Shown here: positions 36,202 through 45,770 of the stretch, in pieces
How the letters are laid out: every line of letters starts with the position of its first letter
Position numbering within the stretch: position 1 is the first letter of the stretch
From: Euclidia mi
Taxonomy: Eukaryota; Arthropoda; Insecta; Lepidoptera; Erebidae
Assembly: GCA_944739405.2 (NCBI GenBank)
Contig: OX123200.2
Span: 4,852,761 to 4,916,760, forward strand
Direction: 5' to 3'
Length of the DNA: 64,000 nucleotides
Made by a program: the position numbers and the translations under genes
Notes under the pieces: generated by a model
The model's database searches: none
What the model was told of the DNA's origin: nothing
Seen by the model: the letters and a program-made list of their open reading frames with translations, nothing else

Positions 36202-37322
36202 ATTTCATTTTGTATTAAGTAACATAATTTATAAGAAGCTTAATGTAATCTAATCTAATACAAAAACCTTAAAAACAAATTTAGAAACTGAAAATATTTA
36301 CATGGTTTAGGCGTCGTAAAATGCCTCCGCATCAATGTCATCGGGTAACGTGCCCAGAAGGCTGGCAGCATTGCCACGCTGGATGGCAATGCTGATTCTC
36401 TGAGCAAAGAATAAACCAGCCTTCTGGTCACGTGAGACGTCGATTAACTGTTTCGAAATTCCCCGGAATAGAGAACGAGCGCTCGGACCCCATGAGCCTA
36501 GCGTTTCTACCCCAAACGGCTCAAACACGTAATTACTTACTAAATTACTGTATTTGCGCCGTTTGAGGGTTTCCGCAGTTGCAGCAGCAGCGCCAGCACG
36601 GCCTCCCGTGCTTGGAACGTGTGATGGCGCGAGGGTGTCTACGCAGGTTGCGTCCCACACCAAAGGCCTACCCATGTTCCAAGGCAACAATGACATACCA
36701 TCAGGTCTCTTACCGTCGTCGCGTACCAAACCATTTGGTTCAAGTACAGCTGGTACGCCAGACGCGACAAGAGCACGACGGATTATATCATTCAGATGGG
36801 CATGACGAGGAATTATACCAGCGCTTCTGCTGCAAGATAGCCCATGGTGGCCAAGGCTATCGACGTCTTCTCCACAATGACATCGATGCGGAGAAACACA
36901 TGGAGCACCTAAACGAAGACAAATGGCAATACGGAATGTCTCATTGTCCAACATGGTTCCAGTGTTGGACGATGGTAGTGCCTGAAGCCATAGACCGGAT
37001 TCCCACTCTCCCACAGCCAGTAAGCGAGCACGCTCTGTAACATTTAAAGAAGTATCCAAAAGATTTTTTCTTACTATGTTACAAAGCGGCGCGTCCCACA
37101 GTCTTTGGGAGAATAGGTTGGTAGGCAAATCAGTGCTTGGACAAGCCATTTTCCAGGCGTTTATAGCTTCGGTTTTGCAGAACACTTCTGAGTTAACTAG
37201 TGTAGGTGATAAAATTTTCCTAGTTAACTCTTCCGTGCTGTGAACCGAAGACAGAAACGCCGGTAAACTAACACTGGAAATTTTGCGAACGCCGAGCCCA
37301 CCCAAACGTATGTTATTTGATT
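36202..37322 (-). mobile_element. 5'-truncated LINE with restriction-like endonuclease domain
   Basis: The insertion in the 3' LTR is flanked by TTGATT (36196-36201 and 37317-37322). Only the C-terminal third of the polyprotein and about 100 bp of 3' UTR are present, typical of 5' truncation during target-primed reverse transcription. There is no poly(A). A more decayed relative lies at 57625-58548 on the plus strand. Confidence 0.8.
36307..37305 (-). pseudogene. C-terminal part of LINE polyprotein with REL-ENDO-like domain
   Basis: 332 open codons starting within GGLGVRKISSVSLPAF. There is no ATG; the copy is truncated upstream, and the RT proper is missing. At about residue 160 is CHCGEDVDSLGHHGLSC (CX1CX8HX4C), then RHAHLND, then KRPDGMSLLPWN...LVWDATCVDTL (PD-X15-D), consistent with a restriction-like endonuclease. 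The clade differs from the R4/Dong-like element. The family with 'PDG...VWD' and 'ETLG..G..A..' blocks is widespread in invertebrate genomes, but I cannot name it with certainty. Confidence 0.7.
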
Positions 37323-37455
37323 GATTTCAATTCATCACTGTGCAACGCAGTGCATTGTGTCTGGATCATTGTCTATCGTGGTCAGGTAGATGTATTACAT
37401 CTTCCACTGCGCACTTCTGATACACCTTCCTGCCTGGCTACGGTAATTCTAGACA
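37323..37455 (+). repeat. 3' LTR, part 3 of 3
   Basis: GATTTCAATTCATCACTG... through TTCTAGACA, identical by eye to the end of the 5' LTR. It is followed by AGAAT (37456-37460), the BEL target duplication. Confidence 0.93.
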
Positions 37456-37460
37456 AGAAT

Positions 37461-38635
37461 ATATACCTAGGTACCTATAAATTATACGGAGAATCTTATG
37501 TTTGGTTCCGTAAAACTTATTGATGTAATCCCAATGAATTTATGAATATTATCCATCGGGCCGTGACCTTCAGAAGGTTTATTTGGATAAGTTTGCCTGA
37601 ATGTTATATGCTAGTGCTAAAAGTGTTTCGCAATTTTGATAAGTGAGTACTTCGATTTATGCCTGGATACCCCTAAGTCTTGAACTTCACTTGACAGGAT
37701 TATTTATAAAATATGTGCCAAATATTATAACAGAATATGTATGTAAGTGCTAGATTTAGGATTACCTCCGTGGTCCGATTCCGAGTTCAAAGCTTTGCCG
37801 GATCAGGCAAAGTGTTACTGGGTTTTTCTAAATTCTCAGTAACAGAATCGTAACATAAAAAAAATTACATAAAAAGTAGTTTATTTACTTCAATTTGACA
37901 TTTGTATTGCCGATATTCAGATCATCGAGATGTTTACGTTATATATGTTTCACATAAAGTAGCAGTAGTAAACAAAATACACATACACACACTTAAGACC
38001 AGGACTAAACTAAAAAGTACATTAAGCTACTTTTAAAAAACATGGACTTAATATACCATAAGCCTGAGTAACAATGGATGAATTCAAACCACTGCATCGC
38101 GTCAGTTGCGCAAAGGCAATTTAAACGGTTCTATCCTGTAGTATAAAAATGTACAATTTTCTATCCTATTTAGCATTTTAGCGGAATAATATTGTTCCAA
38201 GATTTTGTATGATTTCAAGGATTCCAGGGGAATTGTGAATGGGTAGTATTCGGTTAGGCGACAAAGACTTTGTGCCGTATGCCACCTCGACGAGGCGAGG
38301 TGCGACTTAAGCCCCAAGCTTTACTTGCATTGACCATTAAGCTTTAGAAATACATTTTGTTGGGACATAAACTTCACGAGATCAATGTATTTAGTTGCAT
38401 ATCGAATGATATCTGTTTAAGTAATTTTAATATGGTATTTTATTTAATTACAAGACATGTTTATAGAATTTTGGCCGAAGGGTGTGGTGTTCCGTTGCTT
38501 CCGCGGACAAGTGCCACACGAACGCACAGCATCATCGTGCAAATTTTAATAACATAGTCCATAGGTATACTTCCTAACAAAAATTGTATATTGTATGTAT
38601 GTTATTTCTGTATGGTATCTATCATAATTAAATAT
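37461..38635. other. Mostly unassigned, with a decayed SINE
   Basis: At 37765-37860 a family B SINE head is recognisable (ATTACCTCCGTGGTCC..., GTGTTACTGGGTTTTTC, AATTCTCAGTAAC) but eroded, its B box changed to GAGTTCAAAGC. The rest is AT-rich and shows nothing I can name. Confidence 0.4.
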
Positions 38636-38765
38636 AAGTACATGTCAATCCATTGCCTAGTACCCATAGTACAAGCTCCGCTTAGTTTGGGACTAGATGG
38701 TATTGCGTGTATTATATTATGTATTGTGTCTGTAATTATTTATACTTATCAATCAATTGAAAAAA
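38636..38765 (+). repeat. Dispersed lepidopteran repeat (ACCCATAGTACAAGC)
   Basis: TGCCTAGTACCCATAGTACAAGCTCCGCTTAGTTTGGGACTAG is in the text, followed by an AT-rich end. A related minus-strand copy occurs around 57440-57520 (AGTCCCAAACTGAGCAAATC...GGGTACTAGACAA). I recognise it as a common LINE 3'-end-type repeat of moths. Confidence 0.5.
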
Positions 38766-39265
38766 AAACAAATTGAATAGAATCTGCGTAAATGCTCCCT
38801 AGTATTTTTCATTAGAAAATACGTTTTAAAGAGAGTAATTTTTATGACACAAATTATGAACAGTTTTGCATAACCAGGCTACCAGATTATTGTTGAAGAT
38901 CGACGTAAAATAGCACTATATGTAATATTATGTTTCGCTCCGTGAGTGAGAACACTGGAGGCCCACACTCCTCGTATCCTTACTATCTTTTTACAAAGGA
39001 ATACAAGGAAGTAGATGAAAAGGAAGTGCAATAACAAAGCGATGATTCGTTCTCCTGTTCGCCAAGGTTGGCAACGCGATAATGACAACATAAAGATCCA
39101 CTTACAATCAGACGGACCCAAGCTCATTTACCGCCATTATTATAAAAAGGAGCAAATCTTTTCAAACCGTTGCCCTTCATCCAAGGGACTCCATCGTATT
39201 TTTACTGCCCAATCAGGACAAGGGTGGACCAGATACAGATAATACAATTTGGATTAAATCCTGGA
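38766..39265. other. Unassigned DNA
   Basis: Two short frames on opposite strands around 38879-39242 show no family features. The segment ends at the left end of the Transib element. Confidence 0.3.
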
Positions 39266-39272
39266 CGCCGCG

Positions 39273-42141
39273 CACTATGGTTCGTCTAGAACAAGCTAGC
39301 TAGACAAAATTATTTTATTTGATTTTTATGTCTAGATGCGGTTAATAAGCAAAGATATAAGGTTTTTGGTACTTTTTTCAAGGCAGTTTGTCATTTGAGC
39401 TGGTATCATGAAAAAAAAAACATTTATCGGGCATATGTGTATAATATATTTTTTGAACATTTTATAAAGTGATTTATCCCTCGACGTCGCTATAAAATCT
39501 AATAACAGATGCATAAAATATCTAAGAACTAAATCTATTACTCATTATCATCACTATCATCAGATGAATCATCCATTGAATAGTCATGATCGTGAGGGGC
39601 AGAACTATGAAAAGTAGAAATCATATTAACATTTTGTTCCTTACAGCTAGGTGGGACAATTAAATCTAATACTTCAGTTGGAAGCGTACCTATTTTCTTC
39701 CGAGGAACTTCTCGTAAACCGTTTATTACAGGGTCAGATGTTATCAATAACATATTAAGTAAATCTCTATTCGTAGCCTCCCGTGATCGCTTTCGTGTGT
39801 TGTGCTCACGAAATCTTCTGCAGTCCTTATTCCGAGCTTCCTGTGCTTCCTCGGAAAGCTGGCCTATAGGTAGAAGGGACGATCTAATTACTTCGCCACT
39901 GTGCAAAAGTATTTTGTGGACAGTAGCGGGCATGTAATACCATGAATAGAGATTTACATAAAGTTGTCTAGTTTCTTGAGCTAAGTTAACGAATTTTTCA
40001 ATATTTATATCATATCCCGATGATAAAGTGCGAAGTAGTATGCCAAATTTTTGTATTAGTGAAACATCTAACCCTGTAATATCGGCACTAGCCTCGGGAT
40101 TTCCAAAAAATCTTCGCGCGGTGTTCCCGTCATTAGTGTTACCGAACCCTGGTTTTGGTTTGTCTACAATCAAGCCCATTTCGCTTTTAAATCGTTTTTT
40201 AATGTCATCTGAACGTTGTTTCACACTAGCTTTGTCTTCGGCTGTTCTTAACTGCCATTTTTTTATATTTAGTCGATAGCTAATGTGAAGCAAGCATTCA
40301 AAGCACCTTATCCAAGCGTGCAACGTAGACAAACCAAAACCAAGATTATCTTTGTCCGCAGCAAACTCTTTTGACAGATCATTCATCATTGTTGGAGTTG
40401 CCCCACAAATAAAACATTTTTGTGAGGAAGAAGTTTCGGTCAGAGCATTGCAAACTTTTCCGTCAATCATTGTTAAAAGCATAACATGTGTGACAGATAC
40501 TTCGGTCTCCATCACCTTGCAGGTTGTCGGCAATAAAGCGTTTATCTCTTCTAAAACCTTATTGGTTTCCGAAATCATAAAATCTTTCGTTTCCTTAGAA
40601 AAGATAAACTTTATTGGCTGACAATACATTGTAGAACAGGGCCGAGGATTCTGCCACACAATATTACCACTTTCATCTTTCAATTGAAGAGGAACGAAAG
40701 AAAATACAAATAAAAACTCGTCACTATCGTCACAATTAGTGAATTTTTGTTTGTACATACTATGACCGGAACTTCCATCACAACCCCATTTACTGATTAA
40801 TGTGAATGACGTGCAAGGTAACAGACTATGAACAACTTCTTGTTGTGCTGAAACTAAACGTTCGGCAGTCTTATCAAGAATTGCCTGAACTTTGATTTCA
40901 GCATGCGTTTCATTGACTGTAATTTGTTCACCTGACGGGTAGCAGGCTATTTTAGCCTTTCTAACACTGTACATTGACGGAAACACCTTATGTCCAGCTT
41001 TAATACTCCACTTCCGAGTCTGCTTATAGCTATGGCTACTTGATTTACTATCAACGTAGTACGCTAAAGCTTCCTCACTTGTTAAACTCCTGGGGGCACT
41101 TTCTTCACTCGTGGTCTTGGTTATTGAAGGATCACTAGTCACATCTTTAATTTGACGTGCTACACTTCTCTGACCCGAGATTCGAGCTGACACTTCAGCG
41201 GCGTAAATTAATTCACTAGCACTTCTGGACTGTAATAAATCGTCTACACGTCGTCTCTTCGTTTTGAGACTAGAATGTTCAAAATCTTTAGTAGGTCTTC
41301 CGGGTCCCGGTTCTCCAGATGTAGTTGGCAGAGATAAATAAACGGACACATCGAAAGATATGTCAAGACCCTCCAGCCACGTCGAATACTTTTGTAGGAA
41401 TCGCTCTCGATTTCTTCCACAGCTGCTCCACTTTTCAGCAAATTTCGTTGAATATCTTGAGATTAGTACTTTAATATCTCGCAGAGACTGCTCCGTAACA
41501 TCATCAAAATTATATCTCAAAGATATAAACCGAAAGAGCTCCTCATTCCGCGTTTCCTTCGGGTGTTTCAGCCATTCTTCGAAAAAATCCATTCTTGAGA
41601 CGGTAAAAACTGTTGAAAGAAAAAAATAAATAAAAATTAGTTGTGCAAATATATCGCAATGATTTTTTTTACGTATAACTACTAGACACTTATGAGAATC
41701 GTATATGATAGGTTCTACGGTGGGGACAAGTGGGGACATGTTATTATTTGACCGATGAATTTGAAAAAATGAGTAAAAAAGTGGGTGAAAATTCAAACAT
41801 TTCATTTTATAAGACTAAAGAATGAAGTTCCCATGTTGAAAATGAAATAAAATATAACTACTTACCCTTACGTATACAATCCATCACAAAAACACTTTCA
41901 CAAATTTCTTTTAGTGACATAAACAATGCTATCAAATATGATGTAAAAATGCAAATGAATGCCCTTTAAATAGTCAACATCTTATAAACATACCTTAATG
42001 ACGCTCTTAATGAGGGTAGTATTGATAATTAATAGGTGTAATCCTCAATGTATAGGGGTAATGAGTTCGTAATAGTAATTAACTTCCAGGAATTTAAGAG
42101 TTGTTTTTGTCTAGCTAGCTTGTTCTAGACGAACCATCGCG
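39273..42141 (-). mobile_element. Transib DNA transposon with terminal inverted repeats
   Basis: The left end CACTATGGTTCGTCTAGAAC... (39273-39309) is repeated inverted at 42105-42141 over 37 bp with two mismatches, both in the outermost eight bases. CACTATG is the conserved Transib terminus and resembles the RSS heptamer of V(D)J recombination. A GC-rich 5-bp CGCCG at 39266-39270 and 42140-42144 could be the target duplication if the right end has lost four bases. The element is about 2.87 kb with one transposase gene on the minus strand. Confidence 0.85.
39538..41592 (-). CDS. Transib (RAG1-like) transposase, uninterrupted
   Basis: From the ATG at 41592 (MDFFEEWLKHPKETRNEE) there are 684 codons with no stop or frameshift. 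The frame stays open upstream to 41805, but that part looks non-coding. A splice acceptor (TTTCTTTCAACAG) just upstream and a donor (GTAAGTAG at 41865-41858) suggest an intron in the 5' UTR. Motifs shared with Transib/RAG1 catalytic cores: KWGCDGSSGHSMYKQ (first Asp), zinc-type CFICGATP, GLSTLHAWIRCFECLLH, NDGNTARRFF, and SEEAQEARNKDCRRFREH, matching the RAG1 block around its catalytic Glu. It ends in an acidic tail (DDSSDDSDDNE). The second catalytic Asp could not be placed by eye. Confidence 0.88.
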   Translation of the reverse strand: MDFFEEWLKHPKETRNEELFRFISLRYNFDDVTEQSLRDIKVLISRYSTKFAEKWSSCGRNRERFLQKYSTWLEGLDISFDVSVYLSLPTTSGEPGPGRPTKDFEHSSLKTKRRRVDDLLQSRSASELIYAAEVSARISGQRSVARQIKDVTSDPSITKTTSEESAPRSLTSEEALAYYVDSKSSSHSYKQTRKWSIKAGHKVFPSMYSVRKAKIACYPSGEQITVNETHAEIKVQAILDKTAERLVSAQQEVVHSLLPCTSFTLISKWGCDGSSGHSMYKQKFTNCDDSDEFLFVFSFVPLQLKDESGNIVWQNPRPCSTMYCQPIKFIFSKETKDFMISETNKVLEEINALLPTTCKVMETEVSVTHVMLLTMIDGKVCNALTETSSSQKCFICGATPTMMNDLSKEFAADKDNLGFGLSTLHAWIRCFECLLHISYRLNIKKWQLRTAEDKASVKQRSDDIKKRFKSEMGLIVDKPKPGFGNTNDGNTARRFFGNPEASADITGLDVSLIQKFGILLRTLSSGYDINIEKFVNLAQETRQLYVNLYSWYYMPATVHKILLHSGEVIRSSLLPIGQLSEEAQEARNKDCRRFREHNTRKRSREATNRDLLNMLLITSDPVINGLREVPRKKIGTLPTEVLDLIVPPSCKEQNVNMISTFHSSAPHDHDYSMDDSSDDSDDNE

Positions 42142-42181
42142 CCGTCTGAGAGAAACAATGTAATTATCCACGTTTATTAGC

Positions 42182-42491
42182 ACCATTGAGGATTGCTTAC
42201 GTACTCTTCGAAAGTTTTGCAGTTTGGCTTTACTGTAGTATCTTAGTCTGAGAAATTTGAATAAACGCCCAAGGTGACTTCAGATAATGGATTGATTTCA
42301 ATGAATAAAGATCTTTCGTATTAATTTATCATCCAAATAAGTTTATGGACTGAAATCTGTATAGATTAAATAAAGGTATTGGTTCTGATAGTTTTATTCG
42401 ACCATTGAGAATTGATTACATACTCTTCGAAAGTTTTGCAGTTTGGCTTTACTGTAGTATCTTAGTCTGAGAAATTTGAATGAACGCCCAA
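42182..42491. repeat. Direct repeat, 91-bp units about 219 bp apart
   Basis: 42182-42272 and 42401-42491 are near-identical (ACCATTGAG...CTTCGAAAGTTTTGCAGTTTGGC...ACGCCCAA) with about seven differences. The duplication begins just outside the right Transib end. Confidence 0.8.
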
Positions 42492-42504
42492 AGTATAATA
42501 TATC

Positions 42505-43307
42505 GGGTTTAAGAATCTTTATTTCTCACAAAGAATTAAATTCACTTACATGAGAACAAACTTATATAGGTAGATACATAATAAAAATACATTTTGCCGA
42601 GTGGCGTAGAAGTAGCAAAACAATGATAAACACTTTTACAAATCATATTAAATTAATGTCACTCAATGTGGGTATATGTGAATGGTGAGCAAAAACATCA
42701 AGGTTACACGGATCAAGAGTAGCTAGATGTGGCAAGTGTTCGTGTTGGCGAGCGTAGTTGAGAGTGATTATAAATAATTAATAACATGGTATCTTAATAG
42801 CTTTTTGAATGTGTGCATTGATTTAGCCTCTTTTATTATTTTAGGTAGCATATTGTAGATTTTTGCACCGTTATACGTAATGTTATTTTTGCCGTAGTTT
42901 GTGCGTGGTTTTAGTAATTTTATGTCATTAGCGCATCGAAGAATGTTTTTTTGTGTTTCTTGTTTTTTCCTGAACTTTATTTGTGTTTGCATGTCTTTTT
43001 TCAGTATTTTACGGATGAGTATACAATTAAAGTAGTGGTATGTTTGAGATACGTTCATAATTTTAGTTTCTTTATAAATTTTTTGGGTAGATGTGAGAAA
43101 ATTATAATTAAATAACTTTTTTATTAATTTATTTTGCGCTATTTGTATCAAAGACAAGTTTGTGCGAGCAGCAGTACCCCAGATTTCAATTAAATAGTCT
43201 AAATGAGGTTTTATCAGTGAGTTATATATTGTGAATCGTGTTTGACGTGTTAAACATTTGGTGATACCGTTTAACATTCCTGTATAATGTAAATATATAA
43301 TATACAA
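42505..43307 (-). mobile_element. 5'-truncated Jockey/CR1-type LINE end
   Basis: The plus strand starts TTTAAGAATCTTTATTTCTCAC at the 3' end, then about 250 bp of 3' UTR, then the end of the ORF. Only the C-terminal region of ORF2 is present. Confidence 0.65.
42768..43307 (-). pseudogene. C-terminal fragment of LINE reverse transcriptase (Jockey-superfamily type)
   Basis: 179 open codons. IYNSLIKPHLDYLIEIWGTA followed by QNKLIKKLFN is the standard block after the RT domain in Jockey and CR1-like LINEs (iy.sli.Ph.dY....Wg.a). It then continues to a plausible natural C-terminus (KLLRYHVINYL). The catalytic RT motifs are absent. Confidence 0.7.
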
Positions 43308-43389
43308 TAAGCATTTATTGATATAAATAGGTTACAATAAATTGTGAATTCTCGTACCACTGAACTAGTGTTAACTGTATTTCAGGGAT

Positions 43390-43680
43390 CAGTGTCTTCG
43401 CCGTATAGTTAGGGTACAGACTATATAATGTATCCAAGAATTTTTATCAAGCAATTATGATTCGGTGTAATGAATGCCTAATTGACCTATCAATAATTAT
43501 TTATATGACATTAATACTATTAAATATGATTGTTACAAATTCACTTCACATTGCATGTTCCTACATTTGCATGCTGCACCTTTATATCATTATACTATCA
43601 TTAAATCAACATCTGTAATGTACCCTGTTTACAGCAAATAAAGATATTCTATTCTATTCTATTCTATTCAAACATGCACA
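43390..43680 (+). repeat. LINE 3'-end with (ATTCT)n tail
   Basis: TGTTTACAGCAAATAAAGATATTCTATTCTATTCTATTC at 43626-43673 is a typical insect LINE polyadenylation-like end (AATAAA) followed by a pentanucleotide tail. How far the element extends upstream is unclear. Confidence 0.5.
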
Positions 43681-44790
43681 GTATTATTATGACAAAAGGT
43701 TCTATATTACTAGTAGGTATTTAACAAAAAAACAAAATAATAATAAAAGCTAGGTACAAACATATAAGTGAGTGTGTGTGTTTGTGTATGTGTATATGTG
43801 TGGTGAATGTAGCCATAGATTAATATGCTTTTCTAAGTATCATGTTTTCAACATCGTCACAATTGTAATCGCCAAGCCATTTCAGTACAGTCGTTTTAAA
43901 TTTGAAACGATTATATTTCTTAGAAGATTTATTGAATGAAAAAATTATTCATCTTTACTTTTAAATGTGCCTAATCCCAATATGTCGCTATATTCTTTAT
44001 TGTGGTTTCGTTCGCGGGACATTTTCTGAACTTTTTATGCCTGTCTGAGTGTTCTTTACGTTTATTGGAAAAATCTTTGTAACCTGAATTGTACGATACA
44101 GAACTTATTCATAATGCGGGTTCGTTCGTTTAGTTCCTTTCAAAGAAAATATTTTCTACCAAATGTTCCACACTCACGAATCAAACTCGATAATTTTAGA
44201 TGGGTCACAAACTCAAGCTAAAACTAATATCACCGGACCAACGAGGCAGTTTAATTTTGAACGAGTAAATTCAAACTAAAGATAAATATTCAAGAACGGT
44301 GTTAGTAGCGGTCTCGTCCCGAAACGAGTTAACATGGCCGCGGACATAGACAAAGGAGTAATCGCATCAAATGTTGCCATTTCATAAATGAATTCACCAC
44401 CGGTGGTTTACCCATTCATGTTATTCATTTGTATGAAGCGAATGCGTTGCTGGCTTAAATATAATATACAGTGTAGCTTTCTTGTTTTATCTATAGGTAT
44501 AGTTTTGTTTCTCTTTTAGGTTTATTACGGAACTTCGTCATATTATGTTTGCAATAATAATAAAATTGAATGATAACAAAATAAAATACAAGTAATACAC
44601 TATTTCATGTTCTAATACATTGCAAGTATAGCACACAAATAAAATTGATATATATTAAAAATCAAATATAAACAAAAAATATGTTGTATAAAAATCTAAT
44701 ATTTTTACTGTAAAACTTATAAGTTTACTTCCATATGAAAAAATACACAAAACAGGTTTCATTGGATATTACGACTTTAATTTTAAACTG
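43681..44790. other. Unassigned AT-rich DNA with a TG-rich run and SINE crumb
   Basis: GTGTGTGTGTTTGTGTATGTG lies around 43773. A minus-strand fragment of a family A SINE head (GACCAACGAGGCAGT) sits at 44238-44252. Nothing else is recognised. Confidence 0.35.
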
Positions 44791-44985
44791 ACTGCCTCTT
44801 GGTCTCGCGGCATAAATGTGCGCGTGGGATCGGGAGGTCCCGGGTTCGATTCCCGGGTCGAGCAAAGTGTTATTGGGTTTTTCCGTTAGGAAATTCTCAG
44901 TAGCAGCATGGAGTCTGGTAATGTGCCCGGTACGGCAATAGGCTCGCCCCCTATTACGTGTGTGTATTAGTGTGAGTCTATAAAA
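44791..44985 (+). repeat. tRNA-derived SINE, family A
   Basis: GACTGCCTCTTGGTCTCGCGG head, B box GGTTCGATTCC, body through GGCAATAGGCTCGCCCCCTATTACGTG. The tail is shortened: TGTGTATTAGTGTGAGTCTATAAAAA replaces the usual CTACCCCTTCGGGG block. Confidence 0.85.
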
Positions 44986-45634
44986 AAAATATATATGAAA
45001 GAACGTTTAACTAAAAACGCAGTTCCAATTCCGAGCGTTGAAGGCGGCGGCGGCAGGTAATTAACTGCAACACTATCGCACCCGGATCAAAACTCATTAA
45101 TTTCATTAATTCTCTTCTGTGCACTGTGCAGAGCCTGTGCCGACCCAGTGTGCGATATCGCTGGACAGTGGCCCACTTCCAAATTGTTTGTTTCTTCATT
45201 CAATAGTGCTCTCGGGAGTAACATACTCATTAATGTTTGGCTGGGACATTATGCTACTTAGAAACAGCCTTTGTAATTTAATTTGCATGTTCGCGTTAAT
45301 TCCCGTCTATATATATATATATTCTTTGTAATTTAAGTTGAATCTTGTAAATATCATTCACGAATTTACTATTTTCTTTAAAGTCCAAACCAAACTGTAG
45401 ATGGTGGTTATTCCATTATTATGACGCTGAAGGACTTCGTGCAAAATTTCGGCTTTCACGTCAGGAGCTGAGAACCAGCACCTAGTAGCCTGGCATATGC
45501 TGACACCTGATTTACACGAAGTATAAAGAAGTGTCTAGAAGGAATAAAGGCAACCTTTGTGGTTTCGTAGATCTTGTGTTCTCTTCTTATGTGCATCATG
45601 TTGTGGCATTCATAGGGTGCCTTGGCTTGCCTTA
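44986..45634. other. Unassigned DNA
   Basis: Short frames on both strands around 45011-45331, without family features. A short (TA)n run lies at about 45308. Confidence 0.3.
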
Positions 45635-45770
45635 CGTAATAGGTCGGCAAAGTTAAGCAACGATTGTACAGGCCACCACTTGGATGGGTGACTGCATGTG
45701 GCATTTACATGAAAGCGCTGCCGTGTTTCGAAGGGCCCGTAAACTTGTTGGTTCCGGTTCTTGTCCTAGG
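45635..45770 (+). repeat. 5S rRNA-derived sequence (SINE3-like head)
   Basis: AAAGTTAAGCAACGATTG and CCACTTGGATGGGTGACTGC match the internal promoter of 5S rRNA (box A AGTTAAGCAAC and box C TTGGATGGGTGAC) at the correct spacing. The 5' third of 5S is not recognisable. The sequence after box C (CATGTGGCATTTACATGAAAGC) is not 5S. That arrangement fits a 5S-derived SINE fragment and not a rRNA gene. It abuts the C-terminal end of the mariner. Confidence 0.65.

Larger units (their letters stand above)
22778..37455 (+). mobile_element. BEL/Pao LTR retrotransposon with nested insertions in the 3' LTR
   Basis: Matching 5' and 3' LTRs of about 604 bp start TGTTTGAAATAG and end TTCTAGACA. AGAAT is duplicated outside both ends (22773-22777 and 37456-37460). 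Inside are a leader, gag, DTGS protease, reverse transcriptase, RNase H and integrase in BEL/Pao order, about 6.9 kb up to the 3' LTR. That LTR is split at 30004 and at 36201 by separate LINE insertions. The LTRs differ at only about seven positions by eye, so the integration is fairly recent, and the LINEs are younger. The coding region has two frame changes and one stop. Confidence 0.92.

Noticed and set aside
45635..45770. Functional 5S rRNA gene
   Set aside because: Only the internal promoter region matches; the 5' third and the 3' end are not 5S, and the flank is a mariner.
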